A DNA stretch of 64,000 bases from Blastomussa wellsi (Eukaryota; Cnidaria; Anthozoa; Scleractinia; Plerogyridae): contig OX393562.1 in the NCBI GenBank assembly GCA_947652115.1, forward strand, positions 24,233,020 through 24,297,019, in the 5' to 3' direction. Under the pieces are notes generated by a model. It was given only the letters and a program-made list of their open reading frames with translations. It was not told the origin of the DNA and searched no databases. The first letter of the stretch is position 1, and the number at the start of each line of letters is the position of its first letter. Made by a program: the position numbers and the translations under genes. Below are positions 1-14,400 of this stretch, one piece after another.

Positions 1-118
1 TCGCCGTCATCATCTGAGGACGCCTCTGATTGATTTCCACTTTCCTCTTCATCCTCCGGGGCATCTTGATACAAGCCTGCATCACCAGATTCACTGTCAT
101 CAGAACTGACAGGTTCAG
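1..118 (-). CDS. Partial acidic coding exon, gene unknown
   Basis: Read on the minus strand, an AG acceptor at 119-120 is followed by an open frame to the window edge. It encodes a stretch rich in Asp, Glu and Ser (EPVSSDDSESGDAG at the start, then PEDEEESGNQSEASSDDDG). No stop interrupts it, while the plus strand has a stop in the corresponding region. The low-complexity acidic sequence gives no family. It is probably an internal exon of a gene whose remainder lies left of the window. An acidic linker of a nuclear protein would fit, but that is only inference. Confidence 0.45.
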   Translation of the reverse strand, partial: MNLSVLMTVNLVMQACIKMPRRMKRKVEINQRRPQMMTA

Positions 119-266
119 CTACATTTAAAGAAAAGTATATGATTGTTACACCTCACCAAAATCCTACAGACAGGTACTATTGAGGCTTAAGATATTTAAT
201 TTGTTGTGGACAAAAATTAAGTTCCAGCAACTGCTCCTTTATTCCGAAGAAATATTTGATGCGACT

Positions 267-358
267 AACCTCGTTCCCAGGGTCTTATCTTCCCTCAAAC
301 CCTCTCTTCTCTCTCGCTACGAGAGGACGGAAAGACGAGAGACCCTAGGATCGAGGTT
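267..358. mobile_element. Small MITE-like inverted repeat, CTCGTTCCCAGGGTC family
   Basis: The ends are inverted copies: AACCTCGTTCCCAGGGTCT on the left and AGAGACCCTAGGATCGAGGTT on the right. Related sequence appears near 34751-34800 and at 59917-60063, so this is a dispersed family. No coding capacity. Confidence 0.55.
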
Positions 359-359
359 G

Positions 360-522
360 CAATAGACCAATTTCGATATTTTAAAATTCAGCCTAAAACA
401 ATAGACCTCAGCACGAGGCTCCGGGGTATAAATTATTGAGTTTGTGGGATTTATTCCCTGGAGCCTCGCAGTGATGTCTATTGTTTTAGTCTGAATATTA
501 AAATATCGAAATTGGTCTATTG
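360..522. mobile_element. Fold-back MITE
   Basis: Two arms of about 60 bp are near-perfect inverted copies. The left begins CAATAGACCAATTTCGATAT and the right ends ATATCGAAATTGGTCTATTG. A second, shorter copy with the same terminus lies at 32539-32645, which supports a mobile family. Confidence 0.7.
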
Positions 523-3339
523 TGATGGGACAACTAATTTTTCTAGTTCTTAATTTACCGCCAAGGAAGCTAGCTATGTTATAAAATGAAGGGAGACTCA
601 CTTTTTTTACTTTTTTTTATATTGTCTTGAAATAACTTGGCATCGATTTATAATTATGTCGTTTCCTGAAGTATTAGGTGACTAGTGAAATCCCGCATCA
701 CGGACTTTAATGACGGAATTCCGAAATACGGAAAATAAACACTAGCCTGTTGAACACAGATAGGACGTTCTAGGTAGGGTATTTGCTAAAGGCATGAGAA
801 AAATGGAGGGATCTAACATCCCCAGCCCCTTATACAATGACCTCCACAATCAATAAAGAAATAAAGTTTAATATAAAGACCGAACTATGTATGCATGTTT
901 ATCTTTTTAATATTCACCTGTTTTTGCTGAATCTCCGCCGGGAGCATTCCTTAAGGAAATGGATTCTTTGCCCAGTCCTTCAAAATTTGTTCCACCACAA
1001 GCTTGAATGGAGACAATGAACACGGATGAAATTGGTATATATAAATACATGGCAAAAAAGTTCGAATATATGCTTTGTCTAATTATAGGTATCGATATTA
1101 ATTAGTTTCGCCACTTTACAAAGAGACAACGTATGTGTACGTCATTTCGCGGAAAAAAATTATTTCTTGTAAGAAACCTGATTGCATTTGATCTTCTTTG
1201 GTTACCCGGTTTTAACATCGTCCACCGATGAAAAACGCGTTTATTCTTGTTCATCCCAACCCCGTACCTGTCAGCGTTCAAATTCTTTGAGGCTGTATGA
1301 TAGGGTAAGCCCCTAGCTAAGCAAATGCCAATTGGGATTGCACATCATGTGATCTTTTATTGGTCCGTGAACAGGCTAAAAGGAACTGGCCGCACTGGAA
1401 CGTCCTTCCTAACTGGTATTTTACGATGATAACATTTGTTCTTTAGCGTGTTTTTCTAGTAGAATGACATTAAAACAAACTGTCTTACAAAACAAATGGT
1501 TTATCAGTTACCTTTGATGATTAAACAGCATAGTAACAGTGCAGGTACGAGAGCTTTCATCGTTTCTTCAATACAAAGAAAGTGTCCTCACAAAGCACTA
1601 TTAATATTAGATAGTAAAACAATACTTGCAATGCTCAGCTCTCTTTACTAGTCTTTTAAAAAGTAATATATTTCTCAGACACAGGGAAAGAAAAAGCGAA
1701 AAGGAAAAGTACCAATTATATCAAGGTAACACTTTCAAACAGTATCAAGTTAAAAACTTTGCGGCCCTCGGGCAACCTTTACCAAGCAGAAAAGTGACAA
1801 AATGTGAATCGTGAAACCACGTGCATGCAGCCCGACATGCCTGCTTACCGATCAATAACTGTTTAAAGCGTTCGTAAAATATATTTCTGAAAACTCGGTA
1901 ACTCTTTTCCTGAAGACAGGCTAACTTTCATACTTTTGAATTATTTAGGAAGATGACTCAGTTCTCTTGTCCGCGCTTTTCCAGTTTCCAAGTTAGAAAA
2001 CAAAGTTAGTTAAAAAAGTTAGAGAAAGCCAGGGAAATGAATAAAATTAAGCATGTGATGATGAACTGGATTTTAAGCTCAAATCTGTAAAAAAAAAGAA
2101 GACTTACCTTAAACAACTTCAAGACGATGTGAGCTTCACAGGGTGACGTAGCCAATGAACTGAAACCACTGCAGGGAATAGAAGATAAATGCCTTGCGGG
2201 TTACTGACCTCCCTAGCCAGTTATTGGCCGAGAGCACAGAAGCATTTAACCATATCTATAATTCTCAACAATGGTCTGGGAACGTCTAACTTCTCTTGAA
2301 CGATAAAAATTTAATATACTAGTTTTCACTAACGCAACTGCGCTTGTATGTTCGCATGTTCTCGTGGTGATAGTGACAAAGAGCCATTTATGGAAATACT
2401 TTCTTGATTTACTACCAAATTCTCTTTAATTAAGGTCTAAAAAATGTGTTAAATGGTAAGGAGAAATTTTTGTTTGAGCTTGGCAAGAAAATGGTTAATT
2501 ATGCAACGACGGAGTGCCATTCCTTGTACACGTACTCTTATGCCTTCATGGGGAATGCATTTGCTTATTAAATATTCACAGGGAACCATTTGAAACTTGA
2601 AAACCGTTTATTTGCTGGTGAACACCAATTGGCGCAGTTTCACTCGAGTCTTAACTTCACCAGCAGATAGTCTGTCGCGTTGCACCTAATGGACAGGTGT
2701 TCTGTCATCATAAGAGCATTTATTCTGTTGATACCAACCCCGGAACTGCTCTATTCTTCAAGTAACACGTAAAATGGTTATAATTAATAGCCTTTTCGCT
2801 TCTGTCGTGTTTTATTTTGTGAGTGTTGAAAATTATTTTATTCTGATTCCTTTTTTGAAATCCACAAATGAATTTTTCTATCCTGTGTCGCTGGCAAAAA
2901 TGGTCACATAGCGGATCCCACCGGGACCATCATGACGAGATAATAAAATGGCAAAAACTTTGGCCGAATTTATTCTGGAGACGGATCATCCGCCTGGGAT
3001 CAACTTGGGTAGCTCGTCAGATAATTCGCCTGTGTATAAATACGGCCGTATTTATGCGAATCGGCCATTTTACAGTTCTGTGTTTAGTTACCAAGTCTTT
3101 GAGTGGAAGTGACGCTGAAGGTGACCTTGTTTTGATACCAACCCTGTTGCTTTGGATATGTAAATCGTTATGTTCTTATGCTAACTAGTTTCTGGTCTTT
3201 ATCATAACAAGGTTACTCCAAACAAGAGGTTGAAAGCGCCCAGCAAAACTTATTTAAAATTATGAAACTACATTTTAAGTCTGATCATGCATGTGATTTA
3301 TTTTATCCTCTTTTACTGACGTAGGTAACTTAGATAATA

Positions 3340-3425
3340 CAGTGGAATCCCGATTTCTCGAACCTCCAGGGGAAACGCAAATTGGTTCGAGAAAAGCTTT
3401 TGCTATCGCATCGAGAAACGTCGCC
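3340..3425. mobile_element. Pogo/Tigger-like terminus, remnant
   Basis: The sequence CAGTGGAATCCCGATTTCTC followed by GAACCTCC, with an internal GGTTCGAGAAAAG, has the layout of the subterminal repeats of pogo/Tigger-type mariner elements (CAGT...ATTTCTCGAACC, then an inverted GGTTCGAGAAA). I see only one end, so this is a fragment. Confidence 0.4.
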
Positions 3426-6247
3426 ATAAGTGAATCAACTACTGCGCGCAAATCAACTGGCGAATTTTTGAACAAAAGTTGTGATAACACAAGGAGTCGG
3501 TTCATTAAACAATAATTACAACGTAAATCCATATTTAAAAGTGAAATATTTACTTTACCCTGGTGTTCCCAAGAGTGCTTGAATTTTCTTAGAACGTCCA
3601 CGGCTGCGTTGTATCAAAGCTACAATGAAAGTCTTTCATTCCTTGGCTTTTCGTTATCGACATTTAGTTTGTCTTCGCTCCGCCTGGAGAATGATTTTAG
3701 CATTTCCATATCATAACTGTGTTCTTAATGTTTAAATTTGCTTGGCGTGTTTCTGGTGGCTTTCCTTTCCATAAAGTTCTCAAAAGTACAAAATTTGTAG
3801 CCAAAACATAAACTGTCTTCGAGAGCTTGCAAACTTGCAGCGCGTTGTTTTCACAACCTCGTTGGAAACCATTTGAATTCCCGCGCTCTGATTGGTTAGG
3901 TCGTTCTACTCTTGATGCTGATTGGTCATATTTTTCACATGTGAAGAAAGCTATACGCGAAGCTGATTGGACGTATATCGCTTTTCTCACATGTGAAAAT
4001 ATAGCAGACTTAGCAGATATAGAATTCTATCTGCAAGGTTTATTACCTAAACTTGTCGCTATATATATAATAAATACCTATTTGGCTAACTTGTTTTCAT
4101 CCAGCTTGTTGCTACCCAATTCAGGTCATGTGCGGATTGATGTTCGTTGATACTCTCATGCACTCAGTTGCGCTTGACAAATAGCGCACTATTTTTACCT
4201 CTCAAATGATTCATCACATGATCTGAATTCAGTAGCAACAAGAACTTTAACACGCTAGCCGAATCCACTCTAGGCAAAAAAAAGGATGGCGGCTGTACAT
4301 TCACAACTGCAATACCTTGCAACAACATTGGTCTTGGCGAGTTTGAAAGTTTAGGGGGGTTTCTTTGCGTTTTTATAAGCGTTTTTAGGGTTTTCGTGCG
4401 CAAAGAATTATAGGGAAATGTAACAGTCGCGGTGGATTGGTCGATTGTGACAGAGACAAAGTGATGTTTTGATCCGCTACTCCGGTGAATAATTGTACGT
4501 TAAATATTTCAGCGTCGCGTCGTCATAGATTATAATACATAGTCAAACCAGTAACATTCTTGTGAAATAACTGCCCGTTACCATGCAGGGACGTGAATGC
4601 ATTGTTGAATTCGTGTAGCTGCAGGCTAAACGATAGAAAACAGGTGTCACCATTTCAAAGCAACTAATCACTAAATATTTGACGTCGAAATGTCATCAAC
4701 AACCAATAGAATGATCACGTTTGTAGCGAATCAGTCTCACATTTGATTGGGTTTTTGAATAACCATGTGTTCTTATTTTAGAGTAGGAACGTGCTGTATG
4801 TTTGACAAGTGTTTAGTTTGACAAAAAAAAGAAAACTACAACTTGAAAAAAAAACGAGAGTTGATTCATATTCTGAAGGTTTTCATGACTCGAGATACTC
4901 GGTAGACGGTGTTAATATAAAAGGTAGGTAAGATCTTAGTATTCTCTATACATAATACACAGATCATCGTTCATGGTTAAATTTTCAGTATCCTTTCAAT
5001 TGTTCGCAAACCGCTTAGCATGCAATTGGGTGAAGAACGTTTCTGACATATATATGCTACTCAGACAAGGAGTGACACGGTTCAAAATATGCTTATTTTA
5101 CTTACGTTGCAGGTTTTGTTGCGCAGCAAACTGGCGATCGCGAATGTGCAGCGCACGCTTTTCGAACAAACAGCCAATACAATATCACGGATGTCGTCTA
5201 CGTATAAAAAACCTGCTCCTTGCAACTCGACAAATTAAAAAAACTCTACCGCACTAGTCCACAATCAACTTAATTGAAATATCTGTCCTTCGGTTCCGCT
5301 GCATAAGGCTAAAAAGACATTACTTTATAAACAACAATTTTAAGCGCTTTACGTTGAAACACGTCGAACGAAACAAGAAAAGAAACATTTAAACACTTAT
5401 TGACAATTCGCGCTCAAACACGCTGAACTCGGGAAATAAAATATGAAAGAGCGCAATGTTGAGAACACTGAGCTGACCTCACAAGCACAACCATCTCGTT
5501 TTCCCTTTTCTTCATTCGGCTTATCATCAGCAACATATTTCTCCTCCCTCGAATGACACGTTTCAAATTAACATAGAAGGCTCTAATGTAAATATATTGA
5601 AAGTGATATCGAAAATGCTTTACAATGAATTTAAACGCATAAAGGAAACAGTTTATAAGCTTAAGTAGAAAATAACGAATTTTAAACCATCTTATTTTAT
5701 TAGCTAAATTTTGCATTTATAAAATAATGTAAATTAAACATTATAAAATCTATCTCTTAAGATCTCTATAGCCCGGCAAGGTTAAAGCAACTTACTAATT
5801 TAGTGTTCAAATCGAATGTACATAATCAGAAATGGGCTTAATGCGCGCAGTTTCAAAATGAATGCATCCGCGAGACGAATAACAGGTTTAAGCTCCAAGC
5901 ATTAACAAAGAGAAACGTTTTCCCTCGTTATGTCACGACTGTTATGGATAATAAATGTATGGAGCTGTGCCGAAATCTTGCTTAGTTTTCTTGTTACCCG
6001 TCTGTAAAAACATAACTCATTCAAGTAGAATGTTTTCTCTGAATCGCCGATTAAAATTCCTAGACTCGACCGTTAAACAAAAATCATCTTTAACAGCTTT
6101 TAATTGCTGTGCTTGTTTGGTAATACAGGGCTCTGTAGGTAGATTTTCTAGGGCTTTAGGTGGATTCATACTGACGCCATTGTTTACATGATTTTGTCTC
6201 ATTAGCACACAAAAATAATCGTAGTAAAATAATCATGCTATACAGCA

Positions 6248-6475
6248 TTAGTATAAATCTACTAGCGTTCTATCACGAATGCCGTTCTCAGATTGACATT
6301 TTTAAACGACAACTTAAAACACACCTTTTTCTTTGTTCCTATGTAAACTACTGACCTGTTTTTACCATGTTTAAGCTTTTTATTTTTTAGTTATTGCTGT
6401 AAAGCGCCATTGAACCTCGGGAAATGGCGCTCAACAAATTTATTATTATTTTTACTATTATTATTATTATTGGCC
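6248..6475 (+). mobile_element. 5'-truncated non-LTR retrotransposon, 3' end
   Basis: A short frame ends in residues like FKRQLKTHLF before a stop, which is the usual ending of the reverse-transcriptase ORF in many L2/CR1/Rex-type LINEs. It is followed by a 3' UTR containing TGTAAAGCGCCATTGAACC and its partial complement GGAAATGGCGCTC. A TTA-rich microsatellite tail follows (about 6440-6472). Everything upstream of the last part of the ORF is missing, as expected from 5'-truncated insertion. Confidence 0.6.
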
Positions 6476-8496
6476 GCTACCCACTATCTATTCTGTGATA
6501 GATAGTGAGTTGCAGCAATGCGGTTTTCAACAAATTGGCGGCCGCTTCTCCACGTTTTCGAAATGTCCCTGCTGCGCCCCTCGTCAACTATCACGCGATA
6601 CAAATCTCGAGCACATAATCTAATTGTTGAATATCCTCAAGGCAAGGCCAAAAGGTTGTAGAAGTGGAGGGCTGCTGTACGCACTGAATACTAATGAGAT
6701 ACAAAGACACGGCAAACGTTTCCCCTCTTGCTTAGACATGTGAAAACAAGACGGTTTTAGCTACATGAATTTGGAAGAATTTTCCAAACTCAAGGCTAGA
6801 TAACAGTGAAAGAAAAGCTAAGGAAAAAGTTCTCACGGGACCAGAACCATATACTTCACACACAAAAATACAAACTTGTAGTTTTCTTTTGCGCTGATAT
6901 GCAAAATTTTGGCGCCTGTGGTACCGGTTACGGATGCCGTAAAGCAAAAGAAACAAATTAAATGGTACCGTGCAGCCTTGAACTACAAAGAACGACGAAA
7001 AAAGGTGAAACAATGCGAACATTTCCATAGGGAACACACAGAAAGACCCACGATTTCAGTGAATACCCAGACTGACTCGGTCTCGCTGCACGTGTGAAGA
7101 CTTGTAACCCTTTCACCCTTTCTTTTACATAGCTCAGAGTTCGGAAAATAATTCTAAAATCAGTCTGGCTAAAAATGCCTTGTGTCCACATGTTTAAAGC
7201 GAGAGATGAAACGTGTCTCATTCGGACGATATTGTCTTCTAAGCTCTAAGCTTTGATGATCCGACAACGGTAAATTGACCCCCGATATTATAAAAACTGT
7301 GAAATGTTGCATGTAACATTGAAGGAGAAATATCTGGGTGATAAAGGCTTTAATAGACCCCTTCACGCTCTAAGGGGCATTATAGGTAATCGGGGCAAGA
7401 TTACAAGGAAACAAGGTAGCAAAAGATTACTTTTTCTTCATACTTCCGGTCCGATTTTAATTTGCGAGAAGAAACTTTTGCTGTAGATAGGGAAACCCTT
7501 TTCTACTTTTGCTCGCGTTTTTGAGTCAATTAGGCTAGGACGGTATTAGCTTACTTATCATCGGAGATGTTATTTTTATGGCTTGAGCGCGCGGCTAAAA
7601 CTTGATCAAATTATTCGGTTTTAACCATAAAAAAATTCGACTTACGCCCACGACAATCACTCGATCGGCTCAAAAACGCTGTAAACCTAGTAAAGCGGTT
7701 TCTCCATCTACAGTTTATGTTTCCTCTCCAAATGTGAAATCAGAACGCAAATATAAAGAAAAACGTATGTTTTACGGATTTGGTTCTTTAACAATTTGCC
7801 CATAATGCCGCTTACGTCGTGACGGGGTCCATGAGCTTATATATTCTTTGCAAAATTTTGAGTTTTCAAACTCATGCGGGTCACAGTAAAACAATTTGGC
7901 ACGTCAAGCTCAATTGTGCCACGGTCTTTCAATATGCAGATATGAAGTTGTATGTTTGTAATTCGATCAGAATTAAACTAAAACGCTCATGCTGTTGAGG
8001 CAAATATTACCGGTACACAAGGATTCCCCTCTAAAGACACCAAACAAAAATAAATCATCTCGTTAACTAGCAAATGCTTTGGAATCATAATACGACAAGA
8101 GCTAAAAGGTATATCTGATGTCTCGTCTTCCCAGTTAGACGCGTGACTTTTCTCTGTTTAAAAGCAGAAACTTCCTCGTTCACAGCACTTCAGACGCTCC
8201 TCATTTTTAAAAACTCGCGCAGGCTTGTTTTTGCTAAAACTGTAATTAACACGCAATTTAACAAAAATTTAATTCCTTTTAAATGTGACTGCTCAGTGAT
8301 ACCTGATATTTGATCCATGTGAAATTAGACCACACACCATGGGAACGACAGATAAAAATAGCCTTCGCAGCATGACAGGAATTAGCTCTCTTTATCTATA
8401 TTCTCTTTGTTCGAATCATATCCGTTCATTTTAGGCTTTAAAAATAACCCTCAATTCCATAGTAATTCCAGCTATTGTCTCCTTCTTTTCTTAGGC

Positions 8497-11400
8497 ATGA
8501 TGTACTCCACAAGAAAAGAAAATGAAGAAAACATGGAAGATGCGGATGGTATGTAAAGAGATTTTATGAAAGTTTAAACGTGCCATGGTGGTTAACTATT
8601 TAACAACGCCTCTTTGCTATATGATAATCGTAACCATATAAATAACAAACACAAAGGAGTCGACTTTTTAATTTTGTACATGTGCAAGCTGTGGAGCTCG
8701 TAATACTGATGTTACCAATAGACACTGCCGCACACACGTGTAAATAATCATCTTAGCTTATTGCTTTCTATTGGTATTTTCTAGATTTCCACTTGTTATC
8801 TTAAAATATATAAGTTTACACTTAAACAATGTTTGATTTTATAAAAGCTCACTTTACAGGCAGTTATACTGATCATTTTGTAATCCCTACTATTATATTT
8901 ATTATGGTTCATGATGATGTTTTAAAACATCAAAACATGTTCCAAAAGCTAAGAAGCGATACTGGCTGCTTAACCGCTTTTTTAATAATTACAACACTTG
9001 TGTTGTCAAGACCATTTGGTAAAATTTTAATTCATTTTGGACTCGTTTATTTTAGTTTTTCTTGAGAACCAGACATCTTGAGATCGTCCGGTACAACGTC
9101 CTCCTGATCCTGCCGCAAATTTATTGATGTTAAGAGGAATTGATTGTTAGAAACGATTGGAGGGGGGCGGTGGTGGGGCTGGAGGTATTATTGTCAAAGG
9201 AAATTTGTTGTTTGACTCAATGCTCGCACGCTCGCGTTAGTTGATCCCGAGGATTTTAATGAAGCCGACTCTATTCAGTTCCTTCAGTTTTTTCATTAAA
9301 TCCCTTCCCCGAAGAAGGATAACTCGATTGTCCGAAATATCGGGAAAAAAAATTCTCCAGTCCTTGGTTTGTTTTTTTCTTTTGCATCTTTCTTTTTTCA
9401 TCTTTGGTCTGGTTGAAGAGTCTGACAAATCGTCAAGACCATCAAGAAACTCGGTGACACCAAGATGATACTATCAACTTGACATCACAATATATCGCCT
9501 AATGAAACGACCAAAGTTTTTAATTTATTCATTACTCTTTGAATGCAACTTAACTGTACAAGCCGGATCAGTTGCATAATATAATAATTTTGTGTTTACT
9601 GAAATGTTTCCAATTGACAGATCTGATGAGTAAATTAGAATCTGACGACGTCGATGAAATAAGTGACGCTATCACACCACAGTCCCTTGGAGGATCCAAA
9701 ACGAACGTTTTATTCACAGCATTCAAGGTTTGAGCTAATGAATGAAAAGCTAATTAACAATAGACGATATTTGTATTACCGAGGACCATGGGCGAGAGCC
9801 TTCTGAACATGAACGTGAAGCTCAGGCGGGAAACTTCGCTCGAAACTACAAAGATACGCACATTCGGAAAGCTACAGCTGGGGTGCCGAAAAACCAAAAT
9901 AGCATTAGATGCTGCAAAGTTCAGGAGCTTATAAATGATCTACACGTTAGAGTAATACCAGTATTACTGGAAAATGCAAAAAGATATGGCCGGGCAGGAC
10001 TGACCGATAAGACTCACAAGGCTATAGTCGTTGATATTAGCTCTAGATCCTTGTTGCTTTCAATGTTATTTTGGCTTTCCAGCACCCCAGATACAGTTTT
10101 CCTTACGAACTAGTAACCACACTTTTGCCACATCATAATGGGTCAATTCGTAGATAATTCCAAGCAAAACAATGCAGTAAGAAGGGCCGATGATTGTTGG
10201 CAGTTCACTGTACCTGAACTTTTCCTGACCTATGCCCAGATAATGCTGTTAGCCAACCCGCCTGAGCTACTCGTATAATTGTCTCTTTTAGGTGAGTGGA
10301 TCCCTCCAGGACAAAGCTCGCAAGGAACGACCTGACGTGGAGGAGCTAAAGAAGTTAGCAAACTCTGTAGACGAGTTTACAGTTAGCCTGATAGATCCAC
10401 TGAAGTCGGACAAACTATCACGGGACACATTTGGCGATTTTCTTGAATGTATTATCGACAAAGCTATTGAACATGAGCAGATGAAGGTAGGCAAACTGGC
10501 ATACATCAATAATGCATTATTTCAAAGCAAAGCTGTGGTATTTAACTTCGGTCGAACCCAGATTTGCTAATAATTATATGCAACTTGGAATTATAAACGT
10601 TTTGTCATCCTTTCATTCGGTAAGTTTGGGTCCGTTTCAAACTTGTTTCCTTCTTCCTTTGTCTGTAAGGAAGATCAATTATGAATTGTTTACTCACGAA
10701 ATTTCCATCTGCATGGATGGTTTGTATGAATGGTTAGCGCCTCTAATATCTTAATTGGCATAGAATTTTTACGATCATTTTTTTTCTCATTTACTCCCTA
10801 GTTTTAGTTTCAAATGACAAGGTATATCGGACAACTGAGAAAGACAGTTGAGGAATACTTTTCAAAACACCTCGAAGCCCGTCAAAAATACTCCGTCACG
10901 TATCATAGTTTCAACTCTCTTCTCGATGTGACCAAACACTCTCTTACAGACGAAGTAAAACTAGGAAAAAAAGTTTAAAAAGACTGGATCTGCAAAATGT
11001 TCCAAACGGAATGAGACGAATTACTTGATTTTGCAACCGGAAGTTGCGGTTTGAACGCGCGCGTGTGAATGGTAAGTACCATATGTTTCCAAATCAAGTC
11101 TATGTTTTCTTTTTCTTGATGAATTATAAATGCGTTTGAGGAAACGATATCACGATCACCAATTTTTCAATGCATGGCTATAGAAGTTGCCATAATAATA
11201 TATATCAATGTGTTCCGAGGTCACGACAAAATAAAATGTTCATGAATTTTTAGATAGTTATTTTAGGTATTGTATAAACAATCACTAAATGAACCATTTC
11301 TGAGAATATGATAAATTAGGAGAGGCCAATGATTGGGGATAAAATGCGTAGTACTGTGTTAAACATAGGTACGCAATGCGTGTGAGAGTTATTTTTTCAG

Positions 11401-14400
11401 TTTTGATATGGACGTATTGGGTATCTTTTTTTGGTCAGTAAAACTAGCCCGATAAAAAAGAACGCTCAATGACCAATTTAGTGTTGGGCCTTTTGCTGAC
11501 GGCGTGTGCATTTTAAGTAAATGAGCGCAACGCAAAATACGTTTGACTAGCGAATTCATTCACGACGAAACTTTCCTGTCGACCATGAATAATATATCTG
11601 TAAAAACTGCAGTAATCAGAAATTGTTTGATAAAAATGGAATGGCATGCGCAGTAAAGTGATTAATTAACAATCACTTAACTGCGCATGTCATTCTATTT
11701 TTATCAAACAATTTCACAATCTCGTCCTCAGAGCCCGCTTTTCTTTTGGTCAGCATCACAAAAAACGGGCTCTGGAGACGAGATTGACAATTTGACTGGT
11801 TTCTTGATGCAACCCCAAACCTGATTGGATTGATGTACGTCACTGAGGGCCTGATTACATGGACCGGGCTGGCCCGGTTAGCCGGGCTTGTTTCAGTTTA
11901 CCGAGATCTCGGTACGTCTGTTAAACGCAACAAAAATCAACTTCGCGATTACATGACAACCGGGCCAGCCCGGTTAGCCGACAAAGAAACCCAGCCCGGC
12001 TCATGTAATCAGGCCCTAACTTAGGTGTGACGCCTAAAAGTCTAATTTGATTACTTTGCGGTTACACTTGCCGCGACAAAGTCTGCCGCAATATTTAAGG
12101 GATTCCATACCACAAATCTTTAGAAAATATCAATCTTTTAAACTCCCTTCTTTAACCCTACTCATTACTACACGGCATTACAATGTTGTGAAGACATACC
12201 CACCTACCGCTTGTTGTGTCTAAATGCCAATTCTAATTACAGCTCTTACCGATCACACCCGCTCTCTAACGATGTTTTTTCCGTTTGAAAAATGAGTTTC
12301 GACAGACGTCAATCATCTGTTTCCATGACAGTAGTAGGTTTCATTCAAGCCGTGGAGTGGCATTCGGCTTTCCGGCAGCTGTTTTTCACCCTTTGGAAAG
12401 AGAAACAGCACTCAAGTCCTGAATATTGTCGGTGAAATTGCAAAAAAAGAAAAATGATCATGCGTAACGCACGAATTTCATGAAACGAGTCGATATTCAG
12501 GTGATTCTTTGTCGACACAGTCGTGTTATATAGCTGCAATAAGAAAGATAGATACTTTCATTCTTCGAACGAACCACTTCGAAAATATCTGGTTTCCATA
12601 AGTTTTTGGCGTGATGCTTTGGCGAGAGCAGTCACTTTTAGCGGCCGGCTTTTTGTTTTGTCACAATATTACACTCTAGCTTGAAAGAAATTTTGTATTT
12701 ATTCATATTTGCTCACGCCGGGCTAGCGCGCGCCACAAAGCTGCATTGCAATGTTTTCAAAAATGGCGGGCCGAATTCGGAATTTACGAGGGAAGACTGG
12801 GGATGAGTGAGGTTTGGTATAAATACAGGGCCCTCACGCCTTCTGGGAAATCTGTTCTGCTTCATTCACAAAAGAAAATGGTAGGCTGTTCTTTCAGCTT
12901 TCAGAAGATACCAAACATGTTATGGTTTTGCTATCGAAGGACGGACTCTCTGCGAGTGACTTCCACGGTCTAATGGCGTAGATTTGCTCGACATTACAAA
13001 GGTAAGTTTTTGGCTCCGAAAGAATTTAACAGTTTTCCAAATAACAGCATTTGAAAGAAATTTTTGAAATCTTTGAAGCATAGAGAAGAATCGTATCGTT
13101 TTTGTTTTGCTGAATTTTAGCTTGTATGTGAATACCGGGTTAAACGCATAACAGTGTGTTGTGTATTGCACTAGGTGAACTTGTAGCATTATGCCACACA
13201 CTAAGAACAGTCGATTCGATGTTAATGCCTTTATGAAGGCCCGAAAGGAAGCGAGGCAGACAGCAGTGGAACAGTGTAGAAGTTTGAAGGCAGAGCTTAG
13301 CTCAAACACGAGGAAAATTAATAGACTAAAATCAAAGGTTAGTTAGGTCAGTCAGTGAAGACTCTCATGTAATAATTGAGTTTTATTAACTTTATAACTA
13401 ACTGATCAAACACTGATACATGCTGGTAATAAGCAACAAGATATTCTGTGTTGTGTAAGTACATTGCATGTAGATTTAAATTGATAGATTATTGTAGTTA
13501 GTTATTTAGGTAGCTAGTTACTCTGCTTGTTATGTATAATAAGTTTAAGTTAATTAGTTTTTAGAGTAGTTAACTTGAAGATACTAGCATTAAACAGGCT
13601 ACCCTGTCAGTTTGAGATTAAAAAAAGTTTATTTTTCTTTCTATGTATTGAGATACTTCTGATTTGTTCATCATTTCTGGAAAATACTACACCTATAAAT
13701 AGCCACTTATGATAATTTATTAAGGGATGCACCATTAGAAATGTGAAGGGGGGGTAGGACTTTCTGGAAAGGCATGTTATTTTTTTCACAACCAGCAGGA
13801 GTGCGAGATTTTTTTTTCAACCTTCAAACCTTTGCACGATTTTTTTTTCCAAAACGACTATGCCCTTTTTTGGTCTTGTTCTATTGGGCTCGTTTCAACC
13901 GCTCCAACAGAACACATTTGTATTAACTATATTTATTTCATTGAGATTTTCTATTGTAAAACAGTGAACAGTCCCCTTTTATTGTACATGTACATTTTCC
14001 GTGCCAAGTCTCTGCACATGAAACCTTTGAACATTGATATTTGATGGAGCAAATATTTAATATACCGTACACAAGGCTTCAACAAGCTGGTGTGGATGGT
14101 TTGTGGGAACACCTCTTGAGGCCATGACCTTGGCATTGGTGCTCCCACAAATCGTCATAGTAGAACCATTCATCTTTGATGCTTACGCAGTGCTTTCAGT
14201 AATTTTTGAAGTAGCAGGCTGAGGATGATAAATAGGCGGCTGTGGGATTGAGCGCCGAAGGCGGGAGCCGCTAGGGGGGTCTGGGGTCATGCCACCCCCA
14301 GAAAATTTTGAATTCTAGACACTCGGAAATGCCATTTCCAGCGTTTTCCAGGAGATATTTCCTTCTAGAAAAAGTAACGGAAATTTATTTTTTAGACTGT

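Larger units (their letters stand above)
119..8496. other. Intergenic / upstream region, no gene recognised
   Basis: I find no convincing exon on either strand here. The open frames are short, lack matching splice phases and have no recognisable domain. Recognisable pieces are two MITE-like elements (267-522), a pogo/Tigger-like terminus near 3340 and the 3' end of a LINE near 6250-6475. An AG acceptor directly before the ATG at 8497 means at least one upstream exon (untranslated or coding) of the TRPC-like gene probably lies here or further left, but I could not place it. Confidence 0.5.

Noticed and set aside
10808..10978. Open frame FQMTRYIGQLRKTVEEYFSK... after an AG, close to channel exon 3
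   Set aside because: It ends in a stop before any clear donor and the channel frame joins well from 10486 to 18653 without it. It may be a decayed exon copy.
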